Notes: a model not told the origin generated them from the sequence alone. Counted from the stretch's first letter, positions 1 through 7,940 are shown. The stretch is DNA of 64,000 nt from Pelobium manganitolerans (GCF_003609575.1 NZ_MBTA01000023.1:248001-312000); one strand, 5' to 3'. Numbers and translations: made by a program.

Positions 1-1
1 A

Positions 2-91
2 GTTATTCAGCAATATAACGGGGATAGCATACGAAACGGCCATATAAACATCAATCATCTTCTCTACCAAATGTTCTTACTTGAAAATTAA
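2..91 (+). CDS. 3' end of an unidentified gene (partial)
   Basis: An open frame enters from the left window edge and stops with TAA at 89-91, giving 29 residues ending in FLLEN. It contains RNGH and a short hydrophobic C-terminal stretch. The next gene starts 33 bases later on the same strand, so the two could be co-transcribed. The fragment is too short to identify, and an open frame of this length can arise by chance, so this is only a probable gene end belonging to the integrated element. Confidence 0.35.
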   Translation, partial: VIQQYNGDSIRNGHININHLLYQMFLLEN

Positions 92-124
92 CAGGGCCTA
101 AAAGGGATTTTAATCAAAAATAAC

Positions 125-688
125 ATGACAGATGCAGATGAAATCATCAATAAATACTTTACGGCAGGCGACCGGTTAGGACTTATCCTGCTAAAAACCG
201 AGGCGTTATTAGAGGGACTGGAATTGCCAGAACTCGAACGGGTGATATTTACTTACCTGGATGTTGTTTTAAAACTTGCATTGCTCAACCCCAACTCCAA
301 AGCCAAAGATATCAACGACCACAAGCCGGGTCAGGAAACACTCGCGGTTTTGGAAGATATTGCTCCGAGAATCAACAATCTGTATATCAGGGCATTCTTC
401 TTGGATATTCTCCAAGTAAACAAACGCAATAAGTTTGCTCATGCAAAACTTGCGATTCAAACTTATTGGCTGATTTGTGAGAGCCGCAAGACCCTAAGCG
501 ACAAACGTGATTACTATATCCGAGTACTCAGGATACTGGTGGGACTAGGTAAAGGCAGGAAACAAACTGCTGAGTTTTACTTTGAGACGATAAAAAACGC
601 TGTACTTGCGGCTTGGTCATTTCACAATTATATATTAAATCTGGTGACAGAGTTCTCAAAGAAAATAACGGGGTTTGAGAAGCATTAA
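125..688 (+). CDS. Hypothetical helical protein with an RNxxxH motif
   Basis: A 187-residue protein that I do not recognise. It is predicted mostly helical, with no signal peptide or membrane segment. At about residues 98-104 it has KRNKFAH, matching the R-N-x-x-x-H pattern of HEPN-type RNases and HEPN-like folds. The same stretch (residues 85-115) also resembles the alpha-helical N-terminal repeats of DUF4209/DUF7380-type proteins, in which case the motif is coincidental and the protein would be a short or truncated member. It starts 33 bases after the previous stop and lies beside an integrase, so it is probably cargo of the integrated element. A defence role is possible but is only inference. 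Confidence 0.6.
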   Translation: MTDADEIINKYFTAGDRLGLILLKTEALLEGLELPELERVIFTYLDVVLKLALLNPNSKAKDINDHKPGQETLAVLEDIAPRINNLYIRAFFLDILQVNKRNKFAHAKLAIQTYWLICESRKTLSDKRDYYIRVLRILVGLGKGRKQTAEFYFETIKNAVLAAWSFHNYILNLVTEFSKKITGFEKH

Positions 689-884
689 TTTAAATCTTGA
701 CACAGTTCAGGTTACACTCCCGCGGTTAGGCTAGAAGACTCATAATCTTTTACTTTTAGATACTTACAAATTATTTCTTTTCCAAAATCGTGAAAGCTTA
801 TTATAACCTAAATCCAAAAGCGATCAACTCGATTCTGATAACACCAAGGTCCGCCGACCACTTAATCGTAAAGACAAACTAGAT

Positions 885-2114
885 TTAACCAGTCGCCATC
901 TTCAACTTTAACTGTTTCATATCTTCACTCAATTTACTCTCAACCACCTTGGCATAAACTTGGGTTGTACGAATAGAAGTATGCCCTAACATCTTACTCA
1001 CAGATTCGATTGGCACACCATTGCTGAGTGTAACCGTTGTCGCAAAAGTATGTCTGGCAATATGAAAAGTGATCGGTTTTTGAATTCCGCAGACGTCAGC
1101 TATTTCCTTTAGATAAGCATTCATTTTCTGATTAGAAATAACCGGGAATAATCTTCCCTGATATTCCGCTTTGGGATGGTCTTTATATTTTTCGATAAGT
1201 GCCAAAGCTTTTGGTAATAACGGAATCCGGACGTCGGTATCTGTTTTTTGTCGGCTTGTCATCAGCCAGTCCTCGCCATCAATTCCTTTCAGAATATTTT
1301 CTTTGCCCAGGTTCATGGTATCAATATAAGCCAAACCCGTATAACAGCTAAAAAGAAACAGATCTTTTACAGCTTCTAATCTTTCGATGGTGAATTTTTT
1401 CTCTTCAATTGCTTTCAGTTCTTCCTTAGTCAGAAAAAAGCGCTCAACTTTTTGAAAGTGCAGTTTGTGTCTGGCAAAAGGATCTTTGTCCATCCATTCC
1501 AGCATCAAAGCCATGTTGCTCATTTTACATAAACGTTCCAAGTGTTTCATTGTACCGTTATTATGTAACTTCTTCTGATGGTCCTTTGGTTGTCTGGTCA
1601 TCAAAAAGTTTTCGAAATCAAGTATGAACTTGTAGTTCAATTCCGAAAGCGAAATATCTGTTCGTCTGTATTTCTGCTTTAGAAAGAGTGCAAGATACTT
1701 TTGGGTGGTATAGTAATTTTTCATCGTCCCCTTTGCAAGCTTGTTTTCCATTTCTGTATTGTGATATTTACAAAGCTGTAACAAAGTCATACCGCTATCA
1801 TCGTTATAGCCTAGAAACTCGGCTTTTACCGCATCAACATTGATAATCTGTTTTGTTTGCACTAATTGGTAGTAGGCATCGCTGATTAAAGTTCGTACCC
1901 GTTCTATATGGTCGTTTAATTTACGGGCTTCTTCCTTTATCCCTTTTGCTTTGCCTTTCGCTGCGTCCCAGTTTAGGGTTTCGATTTTCTTTTTCAGGGA
2001 AATCTCGCAACGTTTTCCGTTCACGGTAATGCGGGCAAAAACGCTACCGCATGTTTCCTCTGACTTGCTAACGCGTAATACGAACTGAATTCCAAAAGTG
2101 TTTCTCGTTTTCAT
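885..2114 (-). CDS. Site-specific tyrosine integrase, Bacteroidetes mobile-element type
   Basis: A 409-residue tyrosine recombinase with the layout usual for Bacteroidetes integrative elements. It has an N-terminal arm-binding domain (about 1-95, starting MKTRNTFGIQF), a SAM-like core-binding domain (about 105-200) and a C-terminal catalytic domain. The catalytic box HIARHTFAT (H-x-x-R), the later LGHTS histidine and the nucleophile in TQVYAKV are all present. The usual first catalytic arginine is replaced in the segment SCYTGLAYID, as reported for IntDOT-like enzymes of Bacteroides conjugative transposons. It should catalyse integration and excision of the element to its left. Its upstream region carries two arrays of TTTACTCAC sites that are plausible arm-type binding sites. 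The ATG at 2114 fits the family start. Confidence 0.93.
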   Translation of the reverse strand: MKTRNTFGIQFVLRVSKSEETCGSVFARITVNGKRCEISLKKKIETLNWDAAKGKAKGIKEEARKLNDHIERVRTLISDAYYQLVQTKQIINVDAVKAEFLGYNDDSGMTLLQLCKYHNTEMENKLAKGTMKNYYTTQKYLALFLKQKYRRTDISLSELNYKFILDFENFLMTRQPKDHQKKLHNNGTMKHLERLCKMSNMALMLEWMDKDPFARHKLHFQKVERFFLTKEELKAIEEKKFTIERLEAVKDLFLFSCYTGLAYIDTMNLGKENILKGIDGEDWLMTSRQKTDTDVRIPLLPKALALIEKYKDHPKAEYQGRLFPVISNQKMNAYLKEIADVCGIQKPITFHIARHTFATTVTLSNGVPIESVSKMLGHTSIRTTQVYAKVVESKLSEDMKQLKLKMATG

Positions 2115-2163
2115 ATCAATGAATTTTATTGTTTTTCTTGTTGTTCTCTGTTTCTTTACAAAA

Positions 2164-2310
2164 TTTACTCACCAAAAAGCTCATAAATTCACTTAAAAGC
2201 GCCTCAAAATAATGCTAAATTTATAGTTATAATTGTTTGATAAATAAATATTTAAGTGCTTTCTGGTGAGTAAAAATGAATGAATAAAATTTACTCACTG
2301 TTTTACTCAC
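2164..2310. repeat. Integrase-proximal array of TTTACTCAC sites (module A)
   Basis: Four copies of the 9-mer TTTACTCAC lie directly upstream of the integrase: direct at 2164-2172, inverted at 2266-2274, and two direct copies at 2290-2298 and 2302-2310 spaced 12 bp start to start. The last two fall in a 28-bp segment (2283-2310) that is repeated perfectly at 2531-2558. An additional inverted pair, GCCTCAAAA at 2201-2209 and TTTTGAGGC at 2331-2339, brackets the module. The best reading is arm-type integrase or excisionase binding sites of an attachment region; this is inferred from position and spacing, not from known sites. Confidence 0.6.
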
Positions 2311-2326
2311 CAGATATTCAATTTTC

Positions 2327-2368
2327 CTAGTTTTGAGGCCAAAAATTTGCTGTCGAAATATTTCTCAT
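2327..2368 (-). pseudogene. Remnant of the start of a second integrase
   Basis: Reading leftward from ATG at 2368, 13 codons encode MRNISTANFWPQN before a stop. MRNISTANFW resembles the opening of Bacteroidetes integrases, and the preceding bases (TTGATAT, then A-rich, then the start) match the sequence before the intact integrase's own start at 2114. The frame then runs into the module A array. This looks like the truncated 5' end of a second, related integrase gene left by another element at the same spot. It is short, so the call rests on the parallel context more than on the peptide. Confidence 0.5.
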
Positions 2369-2423
2369 TTTTATATCAATTCATTTTGATGTCGTTTGTT
2401 TTTAGTTGGTGTTTTGGTTAAAA

Positions 2424-2558
2424 TTTACTCACCAAAAAGGCTAGCAAATCCTATCAAAAATCACTAAAATAAATGATATAAATTATTGATAGTCAGTAAT
2501 TTATATAGGTTTCAGTGAGTAAATATAAACAATAAAATTTACTCACTGTTTTACTCAC
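2424..2558. repeat. Second array of TTTACTCAC sites (module B)
   Basis: This repeats the plan of module A: TTTACTCAC direct at 2424-2432, inverted at 2515-2523, then two direct copies at 2538-2546 and 2550-2558, again 12 bp apart. The 28 bp at 2531-2558 are identical to 2283-2310, while the sequence between sites has diverged. Module B lies upstream of the integrase remnant just as module A lies upstream of the intact integrase, so each looks like the attachment/control region of its own element. Confidence 0.6.
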
Positions 2559-2595
2559 AACTACATTGATATACTTTGGGTTTGATTGGTACGAT

Positions 2596-2637
2596 AAAAA
2601 AACAAAAAACCCGCTAAATCGTGAGATTTGCGGGTTT
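2596..2637 (-). terminator. Rho-independent terminator after tRNA-Pro
   Basis: Read leftward, AAACCCGC pairs with GCGGGTTT around a GATTT/AAATC inner stem and a four-base loop (2607-2637), followed by a run of T (A on the plus strand, 2596-2606). It lies 26 bases beyond the tRNA-Pro 3' end and would end that transcript. Because it is intact, the element boundary is probably to its left, near 2560-2595. Confidence 0.7.
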
Positions 2638-2662
2638 CTGATTCATTCTGACTGGTATCTAG

Positions 2663-2736
2663 TCGGGATGGCAGGATTCGAACCTGCGGCCTCCACATCC
2701 CAAATGTGGCGCGATACCGGGCTACGCTACATCCCG
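2663..2736 (-). tRNA. tRNA-Pro (anticodon TGG)
   Basis: A full cloverleaf is readable on the minus strand: acceptor stem CGGGATG/CATCCCG, a D arm, the anticodon stem CCACA/TGTGG around loop TTTGGGA (anticodon TGG), and a T arm with GGTTCGAATCC. It is 74 nt with discriminator A and no encoded CCA, which is normal in this group. A proline tRNA next to an integrase is a common genomic-island context. Confidence 0.97.
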
Positions 2737-2923
2737 TTTATTCGTTGTTGGGAGTGCAAATGTAGCTTTTTTATTATTGCCTCCAAATTTATTTTCACAA
2801 AAAAACGCAATAAAAAGTGCCTTTAAACTATTTTTAAGGCCTAATCGGCTGTAAACTAGAAAATTAAATTGTAAAGTTTAGAATTGAATATTATTCTCTA
2901 TCTTCCTTTTAAGCATCGTTAAA

Positions 2924-2962
2924 AAAAAGGCGCATTCTTTTATACCAAGAAGCGCCTTTTTA
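2924..2962 (-). terminator. Terminator of hppA
   Basis: GGCGC at 2929-2933 pairs with GCGCC at 2952-2956, extended inward by TTCTT/AAGAA with one bulge and outward by A/T runs that provide a U tract for leftward transcription. It lies 17 bases after the hppA stop. Confidence 0.75.
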
Positions 2963-2978
2963 ACAAAATTATTATCCT

Positions 2979-5330
2979 CTACTTAAACCGGTCCTTAATC
3001 CCCGGTTTTTCGCAACAAGCCTTTTTACTTTCGGTAGAAAACCGGCTTTGTGCAGCATTGCTCGGCATGGTGCAAACTTTACCTTCGCTTTTCGCTGCTT
3101 TCATTTCCTCGGGAGAGCAGGTGTGGCTACAATTTTTGTTATTTACTGTTGCGCTTGCCTGATGCACCTGCATATGTTGCTCGGTGTGCGTAGTTTCGGC
3201 TAAAGTTGATGTAGGAACGGCAATGTATGGTGCTATTACTAAAGAAACAATAGACATCAGCTTAATTAAAATATTCATTGAGGGGCCCGAGGTGTCTTTG
3301 AACGGATCACCAACTGTATCTCCGGTTACCGATGCCTTATGTGGTTCGGAACCTTTATAATGCATGGCTTCGTTAATCAAAATGCCTTTCTCAAAAGATT
3401 TTTTCGCATTGTCCCACGCGCCTCCTGCATTAGATTGAAAAATTCCCATCAAAACACCTGAAACGGTTACGCCAGCCAATAAACCACCCAACACCTCCGG
3501 ACCAAAAATAAACCCAACTAATATCGGGGTAATTAAAGCCACCGCGCCTGGCATCAGCATTTCGCGGATAGAAGCTTTGGTAGAAATAGCTACACATTTT
3601 TCGTACTCAGGTTTAGCTTGGTACTCCATAATGCCCGGTATTTCTCTAAACTGCCGTCTCACCTCGTTCACCATATCCATAGCTGCTTTACCAACCGCTT
3701 GGATGCACAGCGCCGAGAAAATGAAAGGAATCATCCCGCCTACAAATAAACCCGCCAAAACCGGCGCTTTGTAAATATCTATTGCGGTAATACCAGCAAT
3801 ACCTACAAAAGCGGCGAACAGCGCCAGAGATGTAAGTGCGGCAGATGCAATGGCAAAGCCTTTTCCGGTTGCGGCAGTGGTGTTCCCAACGGCGTCTAAA
3901 TTATCGGTACGCTCGCGAACTTCTGGTGGCAGTTGGCTCATCTCGGCAATACCACCAGCATTATCCGCAATAGGGCCAAAAGCATCAATGGCTAGTTGCA
4001 TGGCAGTAGTAGCCATCATGCCCGCGGCGGCAATAGCTACGCCGTATAATCCGGCGAAATGATAAGATAACATGATGCCAGCGGCCAAAGTTAAAATAGG
4101 CACCACGGTAGATTTCATCCCCACAGATAAGCCCGAAATAATATTAGTAGCATGGCCTGTTGACGATTGTTGCACAATAGAATCTACCGGGTTTTTGCCC
4201 ATTGCCGTAAAATACTCGGTAATTAAACTCATGATAGTGCCTACTACCAAACCTACCATAATGGCATAAAACACGTTAATGCTGGTAAACTCATAACCCC
4301 GTAACACCAAAACATCTGGCAACATCCATTTTACTACAAAAAAAGATGCAATAGCGGTAATGGCAATGGACGACCAGTTACCTAAATTTAAAGCCGTTTG
4401 TACATTAGAATCCTCACCTTTGATGGTTACAAACCAAGTTCCTACAATAGAAAACACAATGCCTAATCCGCAGATGACCATAGGCAGTAGGATAGGAGAG
4501 AGTCCGCCGAAATTATCTATGGCAATAATTTCTTGTCCCAAAACCATAGTTGCCAAGATGGTGGCTACGTATGATCCAAATAAATCCGCGCCCATGCCGG
4601 CCACGTCGCCCACGTTATCGCCCACGTTATCAGCAATGGTAGCAGGGTTGCGCACATCATCTTCAGGAATTCCTGCTTCCACCTTGCCCACCAAATCGGC
4701 GCCAACATCGGCAGCTTTGGTGTAAATGCCGCCGCCCACGCGTGCAAATAGCGCGATGGACTCGGCGCCTAAAGAAAATCCGGTTAACACTTCAATAGCG
4801 GTTTTTACAGTATTAGCGCCTAAATCCGCAAAAAGCGAAAGAAAAACGATAAACAAACCACCCAAACCCAGTACGGCTAAACCTGCAACGCCTAAGCCCA
4901 TTACCGTGCCACCGGTAAAAGATACTTTTAATGCTTTTTTTAGGCTGCTGCGCGCTGCTTGCGTGGTGCGTACGTTGGCTTTGGTAGCCACTTTCATCCC
5001 GATATATCCCGCTGTGGCAGAAAATACAGCACCGATAACAAAAGCGATAGAGATAATCCAGCTAGAATGTATTTCGCGGCCGTTAACTTCATGAATAGAT
5101 CCTGAATAAGCTAAAAGAGCGGCTGCGAATAAAACAAAAATGCTCAACACCTTCCATTCCGCTTTTAAAAATGCCATTGCGCCATCGGCAATGTAACCGG
5201 CAAGCTCCTGCATTTTTGCGTCGCCGGCGTCTTGTTTGCTCACCCACACAGACTTTGAAATCATAACCAGAATGCCAATTAGGCCTAAAGCTGGTATGCA
5301 ATAAATTAAATTTGTTTGTAAAACTTCCAT
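2979..5330 (-). CDS. hppA: K+-dependent membrane-bound pyrophosphatase (Na+/H+ pump)
   Basis: A 783-residue integral membrane pyrophosphatase that couples PPi hydrolysis to ion export across the inner membrane. The segment [18 protein letters not shown] and the following DNVGDNVGD carry the acidic PPi/Mg2+-binding residues, and about 15-16 hydrophobic helices are visible. The determinant [10 protein letters not shown] has Ala where K+-independent enzymes have Lys, so it should be K+-dependent; that class in Bacteroidetes usually pumps Na+ or both Na+ and H+. Unusually, after the last helix (about residue 706) there is a 77-residue hydrophilic tail with five Cys and four His. A good promoter (5383-5413) and terminator make this a single-gene unit. 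Confidence 0.96.
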   Translation of the reverse strand: MEVLQTNLIYCIPALGLIGILVMISKSVWVSKQDAGDAKMQELAGYIADGAMAFLKAEWKVLSIFVLFAAALLAYSGSIHEVNGREIHSSWIISIAFVIGAVFSATAGYIGMKVATKANVRTTQAARSSLKKALKVSFTGGTVMGLGVAGLAVLGLGGLFIVFLSLFADLGANTVKTAIEVLTGFSLGAESIALFARVGGGIYTKAADVGADLVGKVEAGIPEDDVRNPATIADNVGDNVGDVAGMGADLFGSYVATILATMVLGQEIIAIDNFGGLSPILLPMVICGLGIVFSIVGTWFVTIKGEDSNVQTALNLGNWSSIAITAIASFFVVKWMLPDVLVLRGYEFTSINVFYAIMVGLVVGTIMSLITEYFTAMGKNPVDSIVQQSSTGHATNIISGLSVGMKSTVVPILTLAAGIMLSYHFAGLYGVAIAAAGMMATTAMQLAIDAFGPIADNAGGIAEMSQLPPEVRERTDNLDAVGNTTAATGKGFAIASAALTSLALFAAFVGIAGITAIDIYKAPVLAGLFVGGMIPFIFSALCIQAVGKAAMDMVNEVRRQFREIPGIMEYQAKPEYEKCVAISTKASIREMLMPGAVALITPILVGFIFGPEVLGGLLAGVTVSGVLMGIFQSNAGGAWDNAKKSFEKGILINEAMHYKGSEPHKASVTGDTVGDPFKDTSGPSMNILIKLMSIVSLVIAPYIAVPTSTLAETTHTEQHMQVHQASATVNNKNCSHTCSPEEMKAAKSEGKVCTMPSNAAQSRFSTESKKACCEKPGIKDRFK

Positions 5331-5382
5331 AAAAAAATGTTGGGGGTTAAAATTTGGTTATTAGGTTCTGTCCCAACTTCCC

Positions 5383-5413
5383 CAAATTTAACAGCCGAAA
5401 CTGTATTTGCAAA
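5383..5413 (-). promoter_or_regulatory. Bacteroidetes-type promoter for hppA
   Basis: Read leftward: TTTG (5410-5413), 19 bases, then TAAATTTG (5383-5390), an exact match to the TTTG-N19-TAnnTTTG consensus of the primary Bacteroidetes sigma factor. It predicts a 5' UTR of about 45 nt before the ATG at 5330. Confidence 0.6.
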
Positions 5414-5519
5414 CATTCTAAACCATTCGCTATCATTTTATTTTAGACTTTGATTAAATGTGTACAGCTTAATTTACCAGTAGTACGCTTGTAGCTTTAC
5501 CAAAGCATAGGCGCCGAGC

Positions 5520-5550
5520 TTTAAAAGCAAGGGATTATTGCCTACTTTTG
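5520..5550 (+). promoter_or_regulatory. Promoter for aguB
   Basis: TACTTTTG at 5543-5550 matches the TAnnTTTG -7 box; TTTA at 5520-5523 is a near-match -33 element 19 bases upstream. The box lies inside a longer open frame, which supports the internal ATG at 5577 as the true aguB start. Confidence 0.55.
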
Positions 5551-5576
5551 CACAAATATTTTTTTGGACGATTACC

Positions 5577-6449
5577 ATGAAGAAAAACGTAAAACTGGGC
5601 TTGGTGCAAATGACTTGCTCGCCAAATAAAGAAGACAACTTAGAAAAAGCGATTATCCGTATCCGACAGGCCGCAGAAAAAGGCGCGCAAATCATCTGTT
5701 TACAAGAGCTTTTTACCTCACTATATTTTTGTGATGAAGAAAATTACGACAATTTTGCCTTGGCAGAATCTATCCCCGGACCATCAACCGATGCTTTGCA
5801 GAGCCTTGCCGGCGAGTTGGGCGTAGTAATTATTGCATCACTTTTTGAAAAACGTACCGAAGGTTTGTACCATAACACCACCGCGGTTTTAGATGCCGAT
5901 GGAAGCTATTTGGGCAAATACCGCAAAATGCACATCCCAGACGATCCCGGTTTTTACGAAAAATTCTACTTCACGCCGGGCGATTTAGGCTATAAGGTTT
6001 TTAAAACCAAGTTTGCCACTATTGGCGTGTTAATTTGTTGGGACCAATGGTACCCAGAGGCGGCCCGCATCACCAGCTTAATGGGCGCCGAAATTTTATT
6101 TTACCCAACAGCCATTGGCTGGTCCACCAAACAAGACGAAGAAACTAACCAAGAGCAGCATCACGCTTGGCAAACCATCCAAAGCGCACATGCCGTGGCC
6201 AACGGGGTGCACGTTGTAGGTGTAAACCGTGTAGGCGAAGAAGCCGGTGTTAAATTCTGGGGCGGCTCTTTTATTGCAAATCCCTTTGGCAAACTGCTTT
6301 ACAAAGGCTCTGTAGATGATGAAGAAGTACATGTGCAAGAAATAGATTTAGCTAAATCTGACAGCTATCGGGTGCATTGGCCGTTTTTAAGAGACAGAAG
6401 AATTGATTCTTACGGACAGATTGTTAAGCGTTTTATTGATGAGGGATAG
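5577..6449 (+). CDS. aguB: N-carbamoylputrescine amidase
   Basis: A nitrilase-superfamily carbon-nitrogen hydrolase of 290 residues from ATG 5577 (MKKNVKLGLVQ), the start favoured by the promoter just upstream. The Glu-Lys-Cys triad is visible: Glu in ICLQELFTS, Lys in YRKMHIPDDPG, and Cys in GVLICWDQWYPE. The sequence follows the AguB subgroup, which hydrolyses N-carbamoylputrescine to putrescine, CO2 and ammonia. The matching agmatine deiminase gene lies 418 bases downstream, so the pair converts agmatine to putrescine in the cytoplasm. Unusually the two are split by a four-helix-bundle gene, and the first bases of a heptamer array overlap the stop codon. Confidence 0.95.
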   Translation: MKKNVKLGLVQMTCSPNKEDNLEKAIIRIRQAAEKGAQIICLQELFTSLYFCDEENYDNFALAESIPGPSTDALQSLAGELGVVIIASLFEKRTEGLYHNTTAVLDADGSYLGKYRKMHIPDDPGFYEKFYFTPGDLGYKVFKTKFATIGVLICWDQWYPEAARITSLMGAEILFYPTAIGWSTKQDEETNQEQHHAWQTIQSAHAVANGVHVVGVNRVGEEAGVKFWGGSFIANPFGKLLYKGSVDDEEVHVQEIDLAKSDSYRVHWPFLRDRRIDSYGQIVKRFIDEG

Positions 6450-6476
6450 TCGATAGACCATGGTCAATAGTCCATT
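6449..6476. repeat. Left inverted arm: four tandem heptamers (GTCNATR)
   Basis: Four contiguous 7-bp units, GTCGATA, GACCATG, GTCAATA and GTCCATT, begin on the last base of the aguB stop codon. They are the reverse complement type of the four units at 6867-6894 on the other side of the four-helix-bundle gene. As RNA the two arms could pair at about 23 of 28 positions (one of them G-U). Confidence 0.75.
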
Positions 6477-6511
6477 GCCTGTGCGTGCTTTTAGATTAAA
6501 TTATTACGATT

Positions 6512-6865
6512 ATGGCATTTAAATTCGAAAGTTTAAAGATTTGGCATGATGCGATGGATATTAACGACAAGGTTCTTTTGTTGACTAAAGATTATTTCCC
6601 CAAGGATGAACAGTTTATTTTAACTCCACAAATAAGAAGAGCGGCAGATTCAATCGTATTGAACATTGCCGAAGGAAGTACCGGACAAACGAATGCAGTT
6701 TTTAAAACTTTTTTGGGCTACGCTTTACGCTCGGGTATTGAGGTAATTTCTTGCATTTTCTTAGCAAGAAAAAGGAATTATATCAGTGAGGATTTATTCA
6801 GAGAAATTTATACAGATGTCGAAATATTATCAAAAAAGATAACTGCATTAAGAAACAAGCTATAA
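6512..6865 (+). CDS. Four-helix-bundle protein, S23 family
   Basis: A 117-residue protein of the four-helix-bundle family first described from open frames inside 23S rRNA intervening sequences (S23 / TIGR02436), also related to the Avd accessory protein of diversity-generating retroelements. Family hallmarks are FESLKIWHDAMD at the N terminus and RRAADSIVLNIAEGS in helix 2. Its biochemical role is not established; homologues form pentamers and bind nucleic acid. It sits between aguB and aguA, 35 bases after one heptamer array and directly before a second, inverted one. This suggests it came in with those repeats and broke up the agu pair. No reverse transcriptase or variable repeat is nearby, so a DGR role is unlikely. 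Confidence 0.9.
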   Translation: MAFKFESLKIWHDAMDINDKVLLLTKDYFPKDEQFILTPQIRRAADSIVLNIAEGSTGQTNAVFKTFLGYALRSGIEVISCIFLARKRNYISEDLFREIYTDVEILSKKITALRNKL

Positions 6866-6866
6866 C

Positions 6867-6894
6867 TATGGACCATCGACCATTGACTATTGAC
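6867..6894. repeat. Right inverted arm: four tandem heptamers (YATNGAC)
   Basis: Four contiguous units TATGGAC, CATCGAC, CATTGAC and TATTGAC follow the stop of the four-helix-bundle gene. The aguA ATG (6868-6870) lies inside the first unit, so the first nine codons of aguA are made of repeat sequence. The left arm at 6449-6476 has the opposite orientation. Confidence 0.75.
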
Positions 6895-7932
6895 AAAACT
6901 ACTCCTCCCGCAGGCTACACCTTCCCGCCCGAATGGGCAAAGCATGAGGCTACTTGGCTAACTTGGCCACATAAGTTAGAAAGCTGGCCGGGCAAAATCG
7001 AAAGCATTTATCCAAGATATGCGGAGTTTATTAAATACATCGCTTTATCAGAAAAAGTGCGGATTAACGTGCGCGATGAGGAAATGAAGGCTTTTGCTTT
7101 GAAGCACATTGAAAAAGCTGGAGCTGATTTAGCGCAAGTGGAGTTTTACTTTAACCCAAGTAATGATGCCTGGTGCCGCGATCATGGGCCGGCTTTTTTG
7201 ATAAACCCAAATGCCGAGCAAAAGAAAGTGATTGTAGATTGGGATTTTAACGCTTGGGGAGGTAAATATCCGCCTTTTGATTTGGATGATGTAATCCCAA
7301 CACGTATCGCTAAGCACTTTGGCATCCCTGTTTATCACCCCGGAATAATTATGGAAGGTGGTTCGGTAGAGTTTAATGGCGAGGGCACTGTGTTGACTTC
7401 CAAAAGCTGCTTGCTCAACAAAAACCGTAACCCGCACTTAAGTCAAGAGCAGGTAGAACGTTATTTGAAAGATTTTTACGGTCAGCAACAGGTGCTTTGG
7501 GTGAGCGATGGCATAGTTGGCGATGACACCGACGGGCATATTGACGATACCGTGCGTTTTGTAAACCATAACACCGTTTTAACAGTTGTAGAAGATAATC
7601 CAGAAGATGAAAACTACGAGCTACTGCAAACCAATTTAAAGGAACTGCAAGCTATGCGTTTATTAAATGGCGAGGCCTTAAATATTATAAAACTGCCCAT
7701 GCCCGATGCGGTGATTTACGAGGACACGCGTTTGCCGGCATCTTACGCCAACTTTTACATCAGCAATGCGCATGTAATTGTGCCAACTTACCGTTGTGAT
7801 AAAGATAAAATTGCTTTAGAAATTATCGCAAAATGCTTTCCAGACAGAGAAACTGTTGGGATAGATTCGACCGATATTATTTGGGGTTTAGGAAGTTTCC
7901 ATTGTTTAAGTCAGCAAGAACCGGCAGTTTAA
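6868..7932 (+). CDS. aguA: Agmatine deiminase
   Basis: A 354-residue enzyme of the peptidyl-arginine deiminase-like (PPAD) family that hydrolyses agmatine to N-carbamoylputrescine and ammonia. Diagnostic segments are the N-terminal FPPEWAKHEATWLTWPH, NDAWCRDHGP, MEGGSVEFNGEG, DTDGHIDDTVRF, and the C-terminal GLGSFHCLSQQEP containing the nucleophilic Cys. Length fits the family. The start is odd: both candidate start codons, ATG 6868 and TTG 6883, fall inside the heptamer array, and the first nine residues have no counterpart in typical family members. The array may therefore have replaced the native start. It works with AguB just upstream to make putrescine. Confidence 0.95.
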   Translation: MDHRPLTIDKTTPPAGYTFPPEWAKHEATWLTWPHKLESWPGKIESIYPRYAEFIKYIALSEKVRINVRDEEMKAFALKHIEKAGADLAQVEFYFNPSNDAWCRDHGPAFLINPNAEQKKVIVDWDFNAWGGKYPPFDLDDVIPTRIAKHFGIPVYHPGIIMEGGSVEFNGEGTVLTSKSCLLNKNRNPHLSQEQVERYLKDFYGQQQVLWVSDGIVGDDTDGHIDDTVRFVNHNTVLTVVEDNPEDENYELLQTNLKELQAMRLLNGEALNIIKLPMPDAVIYEDTRLPASYANFYISNAHVIVPTYRCDKDKIALEIIAKCFPDRETVGIDSTDIIWGLGSFHCLSQQEPAV

Positions 7933-7940
7933 AAAGATTT

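Noticed and set aside
2663-2690. tRNA-Pro 3' end as the exact integration site
   Set aside because: The tRNA's own terminator (2596-2637) is still directly downstream, so the element boundary is more likely to its left, near 2560-2595; the far end of the element is not in the window to test it.
2566-2826. Open frame of 86 codons on the plus strand
   Set aside because: It runs through the antisense of tRNA-Pro and its terminator; the peptide includes the translated tRNA sequence and has no family similarity.
4360-5094. Two plus-strand open frames over hppA (121 and 122 codons)
   Set aside because: They are antisense to a conserved GC-richer gene; residues are dominated by Pro, Thr, Ser and Ala from the complementary codons. 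hppA explains the region.
6512-6865. Avd accessory gene of a diversity-generating retroelement
   Set aside because: The family is related, but no reverse transcriptase or template/variable repeat pair is visible within the surrounding 10 kb.
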